Positions 24,101 through 31,942 of a stretch of DNA of 40,950 nt are shown one piece after another; position 1 is the first letter of the stretch; each line of letters begins with the position of its first letter. A program made the translations under genes and the position numbers. Under the pieces are notes generated by a model that did not search any database, was not told the DNA's origin, and was given only the letters and a program-made list of their open reading frames with translations. Origin of the DNA: an uncultured Collinsella sp. Its GTDB lineage: Bacteria > Actinomycetota > Coriobacteriia > Coriobacteriales > Coriobacteriaceae. The stretch spans positions 1-40,950 of the forward strand of contig CABUQW010000017.1 of assembly GCA_902493895.1 (NCBI GenBank), read 5' to 3'.

Positions 24101-27100
24101 ATGGCGAACACCCAGAACTATATTAACCACCTGCTGCAGAACACCGGCATTACGCCGGCATGCAGCGAAGAAGAGCGCTTGGCTGCCGAGGATATCGCTC
24201 AGATCTTCCGCAACCACGGCTTTGATCCCGAGGTTCAGGAGTTCAATGCTCCGGCGCCCAGTAGATTGGCATTTGCCGTTACCGGTATTCTTGCGTTTGC
24301 CGGCGCCCTGCTGATGGGCATCGGCGGCGGTGTCGGCTTGGTCGGCACCTTGCTGGCCATTGTCGGCGCCGTTCTTTACGTGCTCGAGCGCACGGGCCAC
24401 CCCGTGGTTTCGCGCCTGGGCAAGACGGGCGTGAGCCAAAATGTCATCGCCTACCACAAAGCCTCGGGTCCGCTCGCGTCTCCGCGCAACCGCCCGGTGG
24501 TCGTTGTCGCACACTACGACTCTCCCCGTGCTGAGCTGCTCGCCCGTGAGCCCTATGCTTCGTATCGTGCGCTTATCGCCAAGCTGTTGCCTGTTGCCAC
24601 GGTTGCCCCTGCTGCCGTTGCCATCCTGCGCATCCTGCCGCTTCCCGGCGCGCTCAAGGTTCTGCTGTGGATTGTCGCGATCCTCGCTTCCCTCGTTGCA
24701 CTTGCCAACGCGGCAAACATCATCTCTAACCGCCACATTCTTCCCTATACGTCCGGCGCGGTGTGCAACAAGTCTTCTGTCGCCGCTATGCTCGGCGTTA
24801 TGGACAACGTTGCTCCCTTCCAGGGCGAAAACGAGTTTCCCGACGATGTTCCGTTCGACACCTATTTTGGGGAGCAGAAGCGTCGTGCCGAGGAAATGGC
24901 GCGTGCGGCGGCGGAGTATGCCGCGGCCCAGCAGCAAAACGACTACGGCAACACCATCGAGTACGAAGAACCTACCTACGCCGAGGACGAGTTCGGTCAG
25001 CCGATTGCTCCCGGCGCTCAGACCGAGCCCGAACAGGGTGAGGCTTTCGACGAGCAGATCGAGGGCTTTGAGGGTGCGTCTGCCGACGAGACGCTGATCG
25101 GCGCCATCGTGCCCGAGGATCAGAATCAGACTGTCCAGGCCGAAGAGTTCAATGACGAGGTTCCCGCTGCCGAGTCGGCGGAGGAACCTGCCGCGGCTGA
25201 GCCCGAGCCCAAGCTCTATCGCAACGCCGCCGGCAACATCCGCTTTGGTTCGGATGCCATCCGTGCGCTCGGAATGCTTCCCGAGTCCTGCACGCTCGAT
25301 TACGAGGAGGGCGAGGAGCCGACGTTTGAGCTCGAGCCTGCCCCCGTTGTCACCGTGGATGATGAGTCTGCCGCGGTTACCGCTGCCGTTGCCGAGCCCG
25401 AGGCGGTGTCCGCGATCGATCCCGCGGCAGGACTGGACATTTTGGCTCCCGCCGCGCCGGTGCAAGACGTTGCGGACGAGTCTGACGACGATTACGTTGA
25501 ACAGCCGAGGCGCGTGTCTTACGAGAGCGATACTGATTTCTCTGCCGAGATTCCCGCGGCAACGCCCCATGCCGACATTGCATCGGCGTTCTCGTCGATT
25601 GGCGCCAGCGCTTCCAACTTCTTTAAGGGTGCGCTTGCAAAGGGCAAGAAATTTGTCGACGATTTCGAGGAGAAGCGCGCTGCCGCACGCGAGGCTGCCG
25701 AGCAGGAGGCTATCGCTCAGCAGCAGGCAGCCGAGGCGGCACGTGAGCTCGCGGCGCAAGAGTTCGAGCAGAACGAGGCTATGCAGTCCGTGCCCGTCGA
25801 CGCCGCCGAAGCTACAACGTCCTTTGAGTCCCAGCAACCGACGTCCGCGGATGTTGTTGAGGCGACGACGTCTTTCGAGGCCCAGCAGCACGTCGATAGC
25901 ACCATGTCGTTTGATGCCGCGAAGTTCGATTCCACGATAACGTTTGAAAAGCAAGGCACCGCGATTGCCGAGCCCCTTCCTGTTTCCGATGAACAGGGCG
26001 ACGCGGTGGACGATGACGAGCCTATTGATGCTGCCGAAATCCAAGATGCCGCCGAGGACGAGCCCGTCGAGGCCAACTCTGACGAAGAACAATACGCGGC
26101 AGCCGAGCAAGATGAGTCGACCGAGGCCGAGCAGGAGGAAGTGCCTGCGGTTTCCGAGGCTCCCGAGACAGATGAGTCGAGGCCTTACTCCACGCAGATT
26201 TTCACCATGCCGACCCCGAGTGGTTCCGGTGCCACGGTTGCCGATGTCGCTCCCACCCAGGACGAAACGGTCGATTCCCTTATGGCCCAGATTTCCTCCC
26301 AGGCATCACCGCGTCCGCAGATGAATGTTCCCGATCCGGCGTCGGCACCGTCGCCTGCGCCCTCTTCGTCTCCGCTGGCTTCGGTCCCCGATCCGTCGCT
26401 GCCGTCGATGAAGCAGGCAAACGTTGCGTCTCGCACGTCGCTGTTCGACCTTCCCGATCCCTCTGCCCAGGTCAACGACCCCTTTGCTACTGCCCAGGGT
26501 CCCGAACCCACATCGGCACCCGTTGCGCCTCCTATGCCCGTTGCGTCGGGCGCGCAGCCGATCGAGACCATTTCGGCTCCCGCCCCGGCGGCACCCAAGT
26601 CTCGTAAGCGCGGCCTGGGTGGCCTGTTCGGCCGTAAAAAGAAAAACGAGCAGGACAGCATGAGTGACTGGCTGGGCGTCGAAGACGATTACGATGCCAA
26701 GAAGTCCGGTCGCGGTATCGGTTCGTGGGATAACTTCGAGGACGATAACGATGGCTGGAAGGGCGGCGCTACGTCTTCCGATGGCGCTTCTTCCGAAGAT
26801 ATGCTCTCGGCTGTCGCCTCTATGGGCGATGATGAGCTGCTCGGTCACGATATCTGGTTTGTGGCAACGGGCGCCTCGGATTGTGATGGCGCCGGCATGA
26901 AGGCCTTCTTGGCTTCGCACCGCGATAAGCTCCGCGGCGTATTCTTCATCAATCTTGAATCCGTCGGCGCCGGTAGGCTTTCGGTGGTGACGGTTGAGGG
27001 CGAACAGCAGCTGCTCAAGGGCGATCGCCGCATCATGAACCTGGTCAGCAAGGTGTGCAAGTCGTTCCATGTCGATTGTGGCGCGCTCGAGATGCCCTAT

Positions 27101-27277
27101 GCCAAGACCGATTCCTATGCCGCGCTCGAGGCGAGCCGCCGAGCCCTCACCATCGCCGGCGTGGACGGCACGCGTCTGGCTTGCGCTCGTACCGAGGACG
27201 ACCTGCCCCACAATGTCAACCCGACGAACATTGCCACGGTATCCGAGGTCGTGACCGAGGTTATCCGCCGTTCGTAG
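24101..27277 (+). CDS. Membrane protein with split, degenerate M28-peptidase-like fold and huge acidic insert
   Basis: 1058 residues. Two membrane helices (about 57-95) precede an M28-like strand with AHYDS (His138, Asp140). A second membrane hairpin follows (about 162-206), then the segment GAVCNKSSVAAML, where M28 enzymes usually have GANDNASG. Residues about 240-905 are low-complexity, Glu/Ala/Pro-rich and apparently disordered, with an amphipathic helix (KGKKFVDDFEEKRAAAREAA). From about 910 the fold resumes: IWFVATGASDCDG replaces the GAEE motif, NLES (951-954) replaces NLDM, and the last metal ligand His1037 is kept (LPHNVNPTN). So some ligands remain and others are lost, suggesting a non-catalytic or altered role. 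ATG 24101 has GGAG 6 bases upstream. The next small membrane gene follows after 21 bases. Confidence 0.85.
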   Translation: MANTQNYINHLLQNTGITPACSEEERLAAEDIAQIFRNHGFDPEVQEFNAPAPSRLAFAVTGILAFAGALLMGIGGGVGLVGTLLAIVGAVLYVLERTGHPVVSRLGKTGVSQNVIAYHKASGPLASPRNRPVVVVAHYDSPRAELLAREPYASYRALIAKLLPVATVAPAAVAILRILPLPGALKVLLWIVAILASLVALANAANIISNRHILPYTSGAVCNKSSVAAMLGVMDNVAPFQGENEFPDDVPFDTYFGEQKRRAEEMARAAAEYAAAQQQNDYGNTIEYEEPTYAEDEFGQPIAPGAQTEPEQGEAFDEQIEGFEGASADETLIGAIVPEDQNQTVQAEEFNDEVPAAESAEEPAAAEPEPKLYRNAAGNIRFGSDAIRALGMLPESCTLDYEEGEEPTFELEPAPVVTVDDESAAVTAAVAEPEAVSAIDPAAGLDILAPAAPVQDVADESDDDYVEQPRRVSYESDTDFSAEIPAATPHADIASAFSSIGASASNFFKGALAKGKKFVDDFEEKRAAAREAAEQEAIAQQQAAEAARELAAQEFEQNEAMQSVPVDAAEATTSFESQQPTSADVVEATTSFEAQQHVDSTMSFDAAKFDSTITFEKQGTAIAEPLPVSDEQGDAVDDDEPIDAAEIQDAAEDEPVEANSDEEQYAAAEQDESTEAEQEEVPAVSEAPETDESRPYSTQIFTMPTPSGSGATVADVAPTQDETVDSLMAQISSQASPRPQMNVPDPASAPSPAPSSSPLASVPDPSLPSMKQANVASRTSLFDLPDPSAQVNDPFATAQGPEPTSAPVAPPMPVASGAQPIETISAPAPAAPKSRKRGLGGLFGRKKKNEQDSMSDWLGVEDDYDAKKSGRGIGSWDNFEDDNDGWKGGATSSDGASSEDMLSAVASMGDDELLGHDIWFVATGASDCDGAGMKAFLASHRDKLRGVFFINLESVGAGRLSVVTVEGEQQLLKGDRRIMNLVSKVCKSFHVDCGALEMPYAKTDSYAALEASRRALTIAGVDGTRLACARTEDDLPHNVNPTNIATVSEVVTEVIRRS

Positions 27278-27298
27278 ACGGAGCTCTAAGGAGTCAAC

Positions 27299-27517
27299 GT
27301 GTTTTCGTATATTAAGCGCCATTGGCCTGTCTACGTGATTTTGACCTTGATTGCCATTGCGTTAGGATTTGGGGCTGCCTACATCGTGGGTGCGAAGGGC
27401 TCGACCCCCGCCTCCGCAATCAGCGAAGAGGTGGAGCAAGAACAGAGTACGGGTGCCGATGGGATTCCTGAGTCCGAGCAGGCAATCGTTGATGGTGGAT
27501 CTTCGTCTGCAGAGTAG
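27299..27517 (+). CDS. Small single-TM protein of unknown function
   Basis: A 72-residue protein: short basic N-terminus (SYIKRHW), one membrane segment (about 10-31), and a 40-residue acidic, serine-rich tail. No family recognised. The GTG start has AAGGAG 4 bases upstream, and the gene lies 21 bases after the M28-like gene, so they are probably co-transcribed and could interact in the membrane (inference). A terminator follows. Confidence 0.75.
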   Translation: MFSYIKRHWPVYVILTLIAIALGFGAAYIVGAKGSTPASAISEEVEQEQSTGADGIPESEQAIVDGGSSSAE

Positions 27518-27540
27518 ATACGGCGATTTACATGATTGAA

Positions 27541-27576
27541 AGCGGGCGAGCCAGTCCCCTGGCTCGCCCGCTTTTT
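27541..27576. terminator. Terminator between convergent genes
   Basis: Perfect 14-bp stem (27541-27554 with 27559-27572, loop TCCC) with a TTTTT run on the plus strand. On the minus strand the tail (CTTTCAATC) is weaker, but it may also serve the adhesin gene ending 8 bases away. Confidence 0.92.
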
Positions 27577-27583
27577 CATCGCG

Positions 27584-30500
27584 CTAGCGCTTCTTTGGGA
27601 TCGACCTAAGGCGAGCGAACCATAGGGCTGCGGCACCCGAGGTCAGGAGCGCGGTGATGCAAGCGGCGATGGGAACTGATCCTGTTGCCGGTAGGTCCTG
27701 CGGTAGGGTACAGCGTTGAATGACGCTGTCCTCGTCATGCGACTCAAGTTTATCGCCGCCACCGTTGCGGCAAAGATCGACGCGTGCGCTGTTGGTGAGT
27801 GCGGTTTGGGGCGTATAAGCCGACGTTGCCTGCATGTGTACGACTGCGCCCCGAGCGTCTGTGCCAAGGATTGCTTTGGCATCGTCAAGGTCGTCGTGCT
27901 CATCTTTGAGATCATCGCGGGTCCAAGAATCCGCATCGCTTCGAGTCGTAAAGTCGGCGGCTACCGCACCGTATTCAATGCGAATGCCCGTTACGACGGT
28001 ATTGGACGCAAGGTCGAGTTCTTTCGCCTCGAGTGTGGTGGATTCCGTGGTCGAGACATCCGCCTTCCAGAGGTGCCAGCCGTCGTAATCGACGAGGCGG
28101 CAATCCTCACCCAGACTTTCCCTTACTTCGTCGGACTCAAGCCAAGGATTTTCGTGCCCATCGTCAAGTGTCGCGTTTGCCGGCTCATCGACGTCTGTCG
28201 AGTCCAACGGCGTCGTGCGATACCACACGTTGCACAGACCATTGAGGTCGCCGATGGCGACGGGGGTTTCGATTGAGACGAATCTCGCCGTATCGTCCTC
28301 GGCGCACTCAAGATCATCGGTAATTGTGAACTCATCAACCCAGGTAGTTGAATCGTTTCGAGCGTCGATGGTATAGGAGAAAAGCCCATCCGTATTGGTT
28401 TGCATCGCGGCACGGTTTTTACCATCGCCGTTAGCCAACAGGCCCTTTTCGATAGGTTGGACAAGTTCCTGACGCTTGTCGACCTGCCCCTTGATCTCGA
28501 TGGGCGCATCCTTCATCGCGACGGATTGGACTTCTCCCGTATCCTTTATTTTAAACGTTATCTCCTCGGCAAGGTCATAGGTCCGCGGAGACATCATTTC
28601 GCGCAACGAGTAGGTGCCGGGTGCAAGATGTTCGACGCGGTGCGGCTTGTCGGATGAGGTCCAGGAGTCTATTTCGGTTTTATCGGGACCATATAAGGTG
28701 AGCTGTGCGCCTTCCACTTCCTGCTCACCGCTTGCATCGACCTTGGAGATATCAACCTTGGTGTAATCGTCGGATACGTTAAGCCGTGCTTCTACAACGG
28801 GTGTTTTCTGGTCGGCATAAGTAAGGTCGACAATATGGGTTGTCTGATCGAGCAAGAAGCCTGCCGGCGCTTGAGTCTCGACAACCTCGTAGCGTGCGGT
28901 GCCAGATCCCAGTGGGAGGTTGTCCGCGCGTGCTTCTCCAGTTTCATCCGTCGTGACGGTCGCGACGGTCTCACCGTCGAGCGCGGCAATGCTACCGTCG
29001 GGGCGCACGATATCACCCGAGGCACGGATCTCAAAGACGGCGCCCGCGAGGCTGCTGCCGTCTATGGCATCGGTTTTAACGATCCTGATGTTTCCGGTCG
29101 CGGCGTGGTCATAATACGAGGCGATTGCAACGGGCGTTAGGTTCATGTCGGCGGGTATGTTTACCTCGATCTCTTCGCCGACAAGATAGGGCTCTTTGGC
29201 CGAGGTTTCGCGTACATAATAGGTGCCCGGCATGAGCGATTCGGGCAGTGTGACGGTGCCGGTCGCGTCAGTCGTAAAGGTGTCCATTACGTTATGTGCT
29301 GGATACCAGCAAGTTTGTGAGACAGGTTCGTGATTGCTGTCGAGGAGTTGGAAGGTGAATCCGGCTAGGGGAACAGAAGCGCCTGTTTGGGCATCGCGTT
29401 TTACAATCTGGAGATGCGTCGACAGCGCGTGGTTGTCCACAATATATTGAAGCTCGGCCCCGTCGGAAATCTGATTGGCCCCGACGGTCCATTCCCCTGC
29501 ACGTTTAAAACCCTCGGGGACGGTTTCCGGAACCTCGCGAATCGTGTAGCCGGCACGGTCGTATGGGACAGCTCCGTGGACACCGGCGGGTCGCTTGCCT
29601 GTGCCGAACCATGCTTCGGGCTGATCTTTGGTGGAGGCAAAGCCATAGATGTTTGTGGTCAGTGTGCCAACAACCTGCTGAGAGCTGTTGCTGACAACCT
29701 CAAAGACAACACCACCCGCCGGCTGCTCCAGGCCGGATTGGTCGCTATTGCCGTAATCCTTGAATTTGGAAATCTCAAGGTTAAACGCAATGGGGATATC
29801 GGAAACGCGAGATTCGATCTCGACCACGCCTGAATCGCCGAGCTGGTCGGCTCCAACGGTATAGGTCCAGCTGTCGTTGGATGGCAGGTAGCCCTCGGGG
29901 GCTTTTGATTCGTAGATGGTAAAGGTTCCTAAGGGGACATCGGCGAGGGTGGCCCGACCGCTTTCGTCGGTCGTGAGGATTTGTGCCCATCCAGGGGTTG
30001 ATTGCGACACACACGTGAACTCTGCTCCTGCGAGCGAAGCTCCCACCTGGTGGCCGGCATTCGTCGCGGCATCGAGTTTTACGATACGCAGGTTGATGGT
30101 GCCGGGCTGTTCATCAATGGCGACCCGCCCGCCGTCATTCCCCGTGGTAAAGGCAATACGATCGTGGCGGGGGACATAGCCGGCCGGCGCCTTCGTTTCA
30201 ACTAGGTAGTATGCCGTGTTGGGCAGAAGTGTTGCTTGCGCTCGACCGTTGCTGTCCATCTTGATGGTGCCGACACGCGCGCCGCTGGCGCTCTCAAAAA
30301 TATCGAATGTTGCCCCGGTAAACTGATAGGTATTGTTTCCGCTGGTAATAACGGTGTTAGCAGACTGCTTTTGGAAGGAAACAGACACCGCCGGCAGTAC
30401 ATAGAGCATGTCTTGACGTTTGCTGCCGCCCGATACGGCCCCTAGATAGCGTCGCGCGCGGTGCGGAGCGGCTTTGATGCTTCCTGATTTTGCGCTGTCG

Positions 30501-31015
30501 TGGAGCCACCGCGCAGCCGCCACGACTTCATTGTCGGCGGTAAAGTGTCCGCTCTTGGTTTTACCCTGAGCGGTCGTGTAGGAGTAGGTGCCGTCGACAT
30601 GGGTAGTGCCGTTGAGCATCCATACGGCAAGCTGGGTGGCGGCGCGGGCGCGATCGGGTGAAAGATGGTAACCGCCAAACGACGTGGTGGTGGGATATCC
30701 GTGACAAACGATTGCCGCGAACTCGTCGTCGAGCCACACCCAGCCTTGATCAAAGTTGAGCCATGGGCCGCCCGGTTTGGTGGGGCCGGGGCGCTCCTGG
30801 TTCATGCAGTAGGCAATCGAGGTGTCTTGAGCTTCATACTTGCCGATGAAGAAGGGTCCACAATCATCGCTAATAGTGCGGAAGCCGAGCTGGTCGTAGC
30901 CATCGACGGCAAATGCGGCTCCCGGTGCCAGGCAGCCGAAAAGCAGGAAGAGGAGCAGGAGCAGCGGACCTGTTGCGATTGCGCTGTGGACAGAGTGCGT
31001 GGGTGCGTTGGACAT
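27584..31015 (-). CDS. LPXTG-anchored thioester/CnaB-repeat surface adhesin
   Basis: 1143 residues. A signal peptide (hydrophobic 18-35, cleavage probably after AAFA at 36) is followed by a thioester domain: Cys70 (IAYCMNQ) and Gln128 (TQLAVW) are the residues that form the internal thioester used for covalent host attachment. About six SpaA/CnaB modules follow (about 210-850), with recurrent starts such as IVKLD, IVKRD, IVKTD and glutamates in YETKAP-like motifs (VETKAPAGY, YESKAPEGY, VETQAPAGF), consistent with isopeptide bonds. Then comes a less clear stalk, and finally LPATG (1108-1112) with a hydrophobic segment and RLRSIPKKR tail for sortase anchoring. The ATG start has AAGGAG. No sortase or pilin gene adjoins it. 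Confidence 0.92.
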   Translation of the reverse strand: MSNAPTHSVHSAIATGPLLLLLFLLFGCLAPGAAFAVDGYDQLGFRTISDDCGPFFIGKYEAQDTSIAYCMNQERPGPTKPGGPWLNFDQGWVWLDDEFAAIVCHGYPTTTSFGGYHLSPDRARAATQLAVWMLNGTTHVDGTYSYTTAQGKTKSGHFTADNEVVAAARWLHDSAKSGSIKAAPHRARRYLGAVSGGSKRQDMLYVLPAVSVSFQKQSANTVITSGNNTYQFTGATFDIFESASGARVGTIKMDSNGRAQATLLPNTAYYLVETKAPAGYVPRHDRIAFTTGNDGGRVAIDEQPGTINLRIVKLDAATNAGHQVGASLAGAEFTCVSQSTPGWAQILTTDESGRATLADVPLGTFTIYESKAPEGYLPSNDSWTYTVGADQLGDSGVVEIESRVSDIPIAFNLEISKFKDYGNSDQSGLEQPAGGVVFEVVSNSSQQVVGTLTTNIYGFASTKDQPEAWFGTGKRPAGVHGAVPYDRAGYTIREVPETVPEGFKRAGEWTVGANQISDGAELQYIVDNHALSTHLQIVKRDAQTGASVPLAGFTFQLLDSNHEPVSQTCWYPAHNVMDTFTTDATGTVTLPESLMPGTYYVRETSAKEPYLVGEEIEVNIPADMNLTPVAIASYYDHAATGNIRIVKTDAIDGSSLAGAVFEIRASGDIVRPDGSIAALDGETVATVTTDETGEARADNLPLGSGTARYEVVETQAPAGFLLDQTTHIVDLTYADQKTPVVEARLNVSDDYTKVDISKVDASGEQEVEGAQLTLYGPDKTEIDSWTSSDKPHRVEHLAPGTYSLREMMSPRTYDLAEEITFKIKDTGEVQSVAMKDAPIEIKGQVDKRQELVQPIEKGLLANGDGKNRAAMQTNTDGLFSYTIDARNDSTTWVDEFTITDDLECAEDDTARFVSIETPVAIGDLNGLCNVWYRTTPLDSTDVDEPANATLDDGHENPWLESDEVRESLGEDCRLVDYDGWHLWKADVSTTESTTLEAKELDLASNTVVTGIRIEYGAVAADFTTRSDADSWTRDDLKDEHDDLDDAKAILGTDARGAVVHMQATSAYTPQTALTNSARVDLCRNGGGDKLESHDEDSVIQRCTLPQDLPATGSVPIAACITALLTSGAAALWFARLRSIPKKR

Positions 31016-31035
31016 GGCTGCTCCTTATCCCTCGT

Positions 31036-31060
31036 GCGTCGCACGGGGAGGCTGCGACGC
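31036..31060 (-). other. Hairpin in the adhesin mRNA leader
   Basis: A perfect 8-bp stem (GCGTCGCA 31036-31043 with 31053-31060, 9-base loop) lies 10 bases upstream of the AAGGAG site of the adhesin gene. It could affect translation; no known riboswitch is recognised. The rest of the 297-base gap up to tRNA-Gly shows no gene. Confidence 0.45.
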
Positions 31061-31269
31061 GTAGGATGAGGCTACCCCCGAGGTTCATGCGGGTAAGTAC
31101 CGGAGCCTGACCAAAAGCTTGCCCAATTCCTGACAAATTGAGCTCAAATACAACAATCAAGCAAAAGCGCAGGTAGAAGATAGGGAGAACAGGAAGTCAA
31201 AGGTCCTCGTCTCCACAATTGACGCGATTTTCAAACGAATCTCCACAGCTAAAACAAGCATTGACACCC

Positions 31270-31299
31270 TTGTATCGAACAAGACAACCGCGTTATACT
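31270..31299 (+). promoter_or_regulatory. Promoter of tRNA-Gly
   Basis: TTGTAT (31270-31275) and TATACT (31294-31299) with 18 bases between, 13 bases before the tRNA. A better -35 sequence TTGACA at 31261 is too far away (27 bases). Confidence 0.6.
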
Positions 31300-31312
31300 A
31301 GCCAACACACAA

Positions 31313-31387
31313 GCGGGCATCGCCAAGTGGTAAGGCATCAGCTTCCCAAGCTGACACTCGCGGGTTCGAGTCCCGTTGCCCGCTCCA
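31313..31387 (+). tRNA. tRNA-Gly (anticodon CCC)
   Basis: Complete cloverleaf: acceptor GCGGGCA/TGCCCGC, D-arm, anticodon stem TCAGC/GCTGA with loop TTCCCAA (anticodon CCC), T-arm GGGTTCGAGTCCC, encoded CCA. It is followed by its own terminator, and then by a module with three extra copies of its 3' end. Confidence 0.96.
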
Positions 31388-31398
31388 GTTAAGAGCAC

Positions 31399-31431
31399 AA
31401 GCACGGCACCATCACGGCGCCGTGCTTTTTT
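31399..31431 (+). terminator. Terminator of tRNA-Gly
   Basis: Stem AAGCACGGC (31399-31407) with GCCGTGCTT (31419-31427), then T to 31431. Confidence 0.88.
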
Positions 31432-31442
31432 CAATAAAGTGC

Positions 31443-31582
31443 CGGGACTCGAACCCGACAGGGTGCGAGCGTTAAGCAAACGCGAAGCGTTTGTAGCGAG
31501 CAGGCGAAGGCGCCGACAGGCGCCTGAAGCCGGTGCGGATTTGCGAAGCAAATACGCGGACGTCCCGTTGCCCGCTCCACCG
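31443..31582 (+). repeat. tRNA-Gly tail module, unit 1
   Basis: Begins with CGGGACTCGAACCCG (31443-31457), a 15-base perfect inverted copy of the tRNA-Gly T-arm (31361-31375). Hairpins follow: CAAACGC-GAA-GCGTTTG (31477-31493) and a GGCGCC-rich one, then ATTTGC-GAA-GCAAAT (31539-31553). It ends with an 18-base direct copy of the tRNA 3' end including CCA (31562-31579). No protein gene is credible. Confidence 0.85.
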
Positions 31583-31712
31583 AGCGCGGAAGACCTCGGG
31601 ACGGCCAATTCAACAAAGTCTCCCCCATCGTCTCCGTGAATCCGAGGAGATCGCCGCAGCCGGTGCGGATTTGCGAAGCAAATACGCGGACGTCCCGTTG
31701 CCCGCTCCACCG
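31583..31712 (+). repeat. tRNA-Gly tail module, unit 2
   Basis: A tandem unit of about 130 bases. Its last 54 bases (31659-31712) are identical to 31529-31582, including the GAA-loop hairpin and the 18-base tRNA 3' end copy (31692-31709). Its first half (around 31600-31626) is nearly repeated in unit 3. Confidence 0.85.
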
Positions 31713-31840
31713 GGCACGGGAGACATGGGGACGGCTAATTCAACAAAGTCTTCCCCTTCGGCTTCGTGAGGCTGAGGGGCTCGCCTGAAGCCGGTGGGGA
31801 TTTGCGAAGCAAATACGCGGACGTCCCGTTGCCCGCTCCA
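31713..31840 (+). repeat. tRNA-Gly tail module, unit 3
   Basis: Third unit, offset by 131 bases from unit 2. It has one base change in the conserved 3' half (31790-31840) and the 18-base tRNA 3' end copy at 31823-31840. The 100 bases after it lead into purB and show no other gene. Confidence 0.85.
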
Positions 31841-31942
31841 ATTCCAAAATGTTAGGTTAATGCCTGCTGCCCATACTTGCACCTGCGCACGGTACAATGG
31901 TTGGGTTACGACCAACGTGCCAATAACCAAAAAGGAGCCGCT

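Noticed and set aside
24050..26110. Minus-strand ORF opposite the M28-like gene
   Set aside because: Low-complexity shadow of the Glu/Ala-rich insert; no start signal.
31261..31266. TTGACA as -35 of tRNA-Gly
   Set aside because: It lies 27 bases from the -10 element, too far; TTGTAT at 31270 fits better.
31529..31840. Possible CRISPR array
   Set aside because: Only three units, a period of about 130 bases, and much of each period itself repeated; no cas genes.
31313..31840. Prophage or island attL/attR at tRNA-Gly
   Set aside because: The direct copies look like att repeats, but no integrase or cargo lies between them, so no integrated element can be called.
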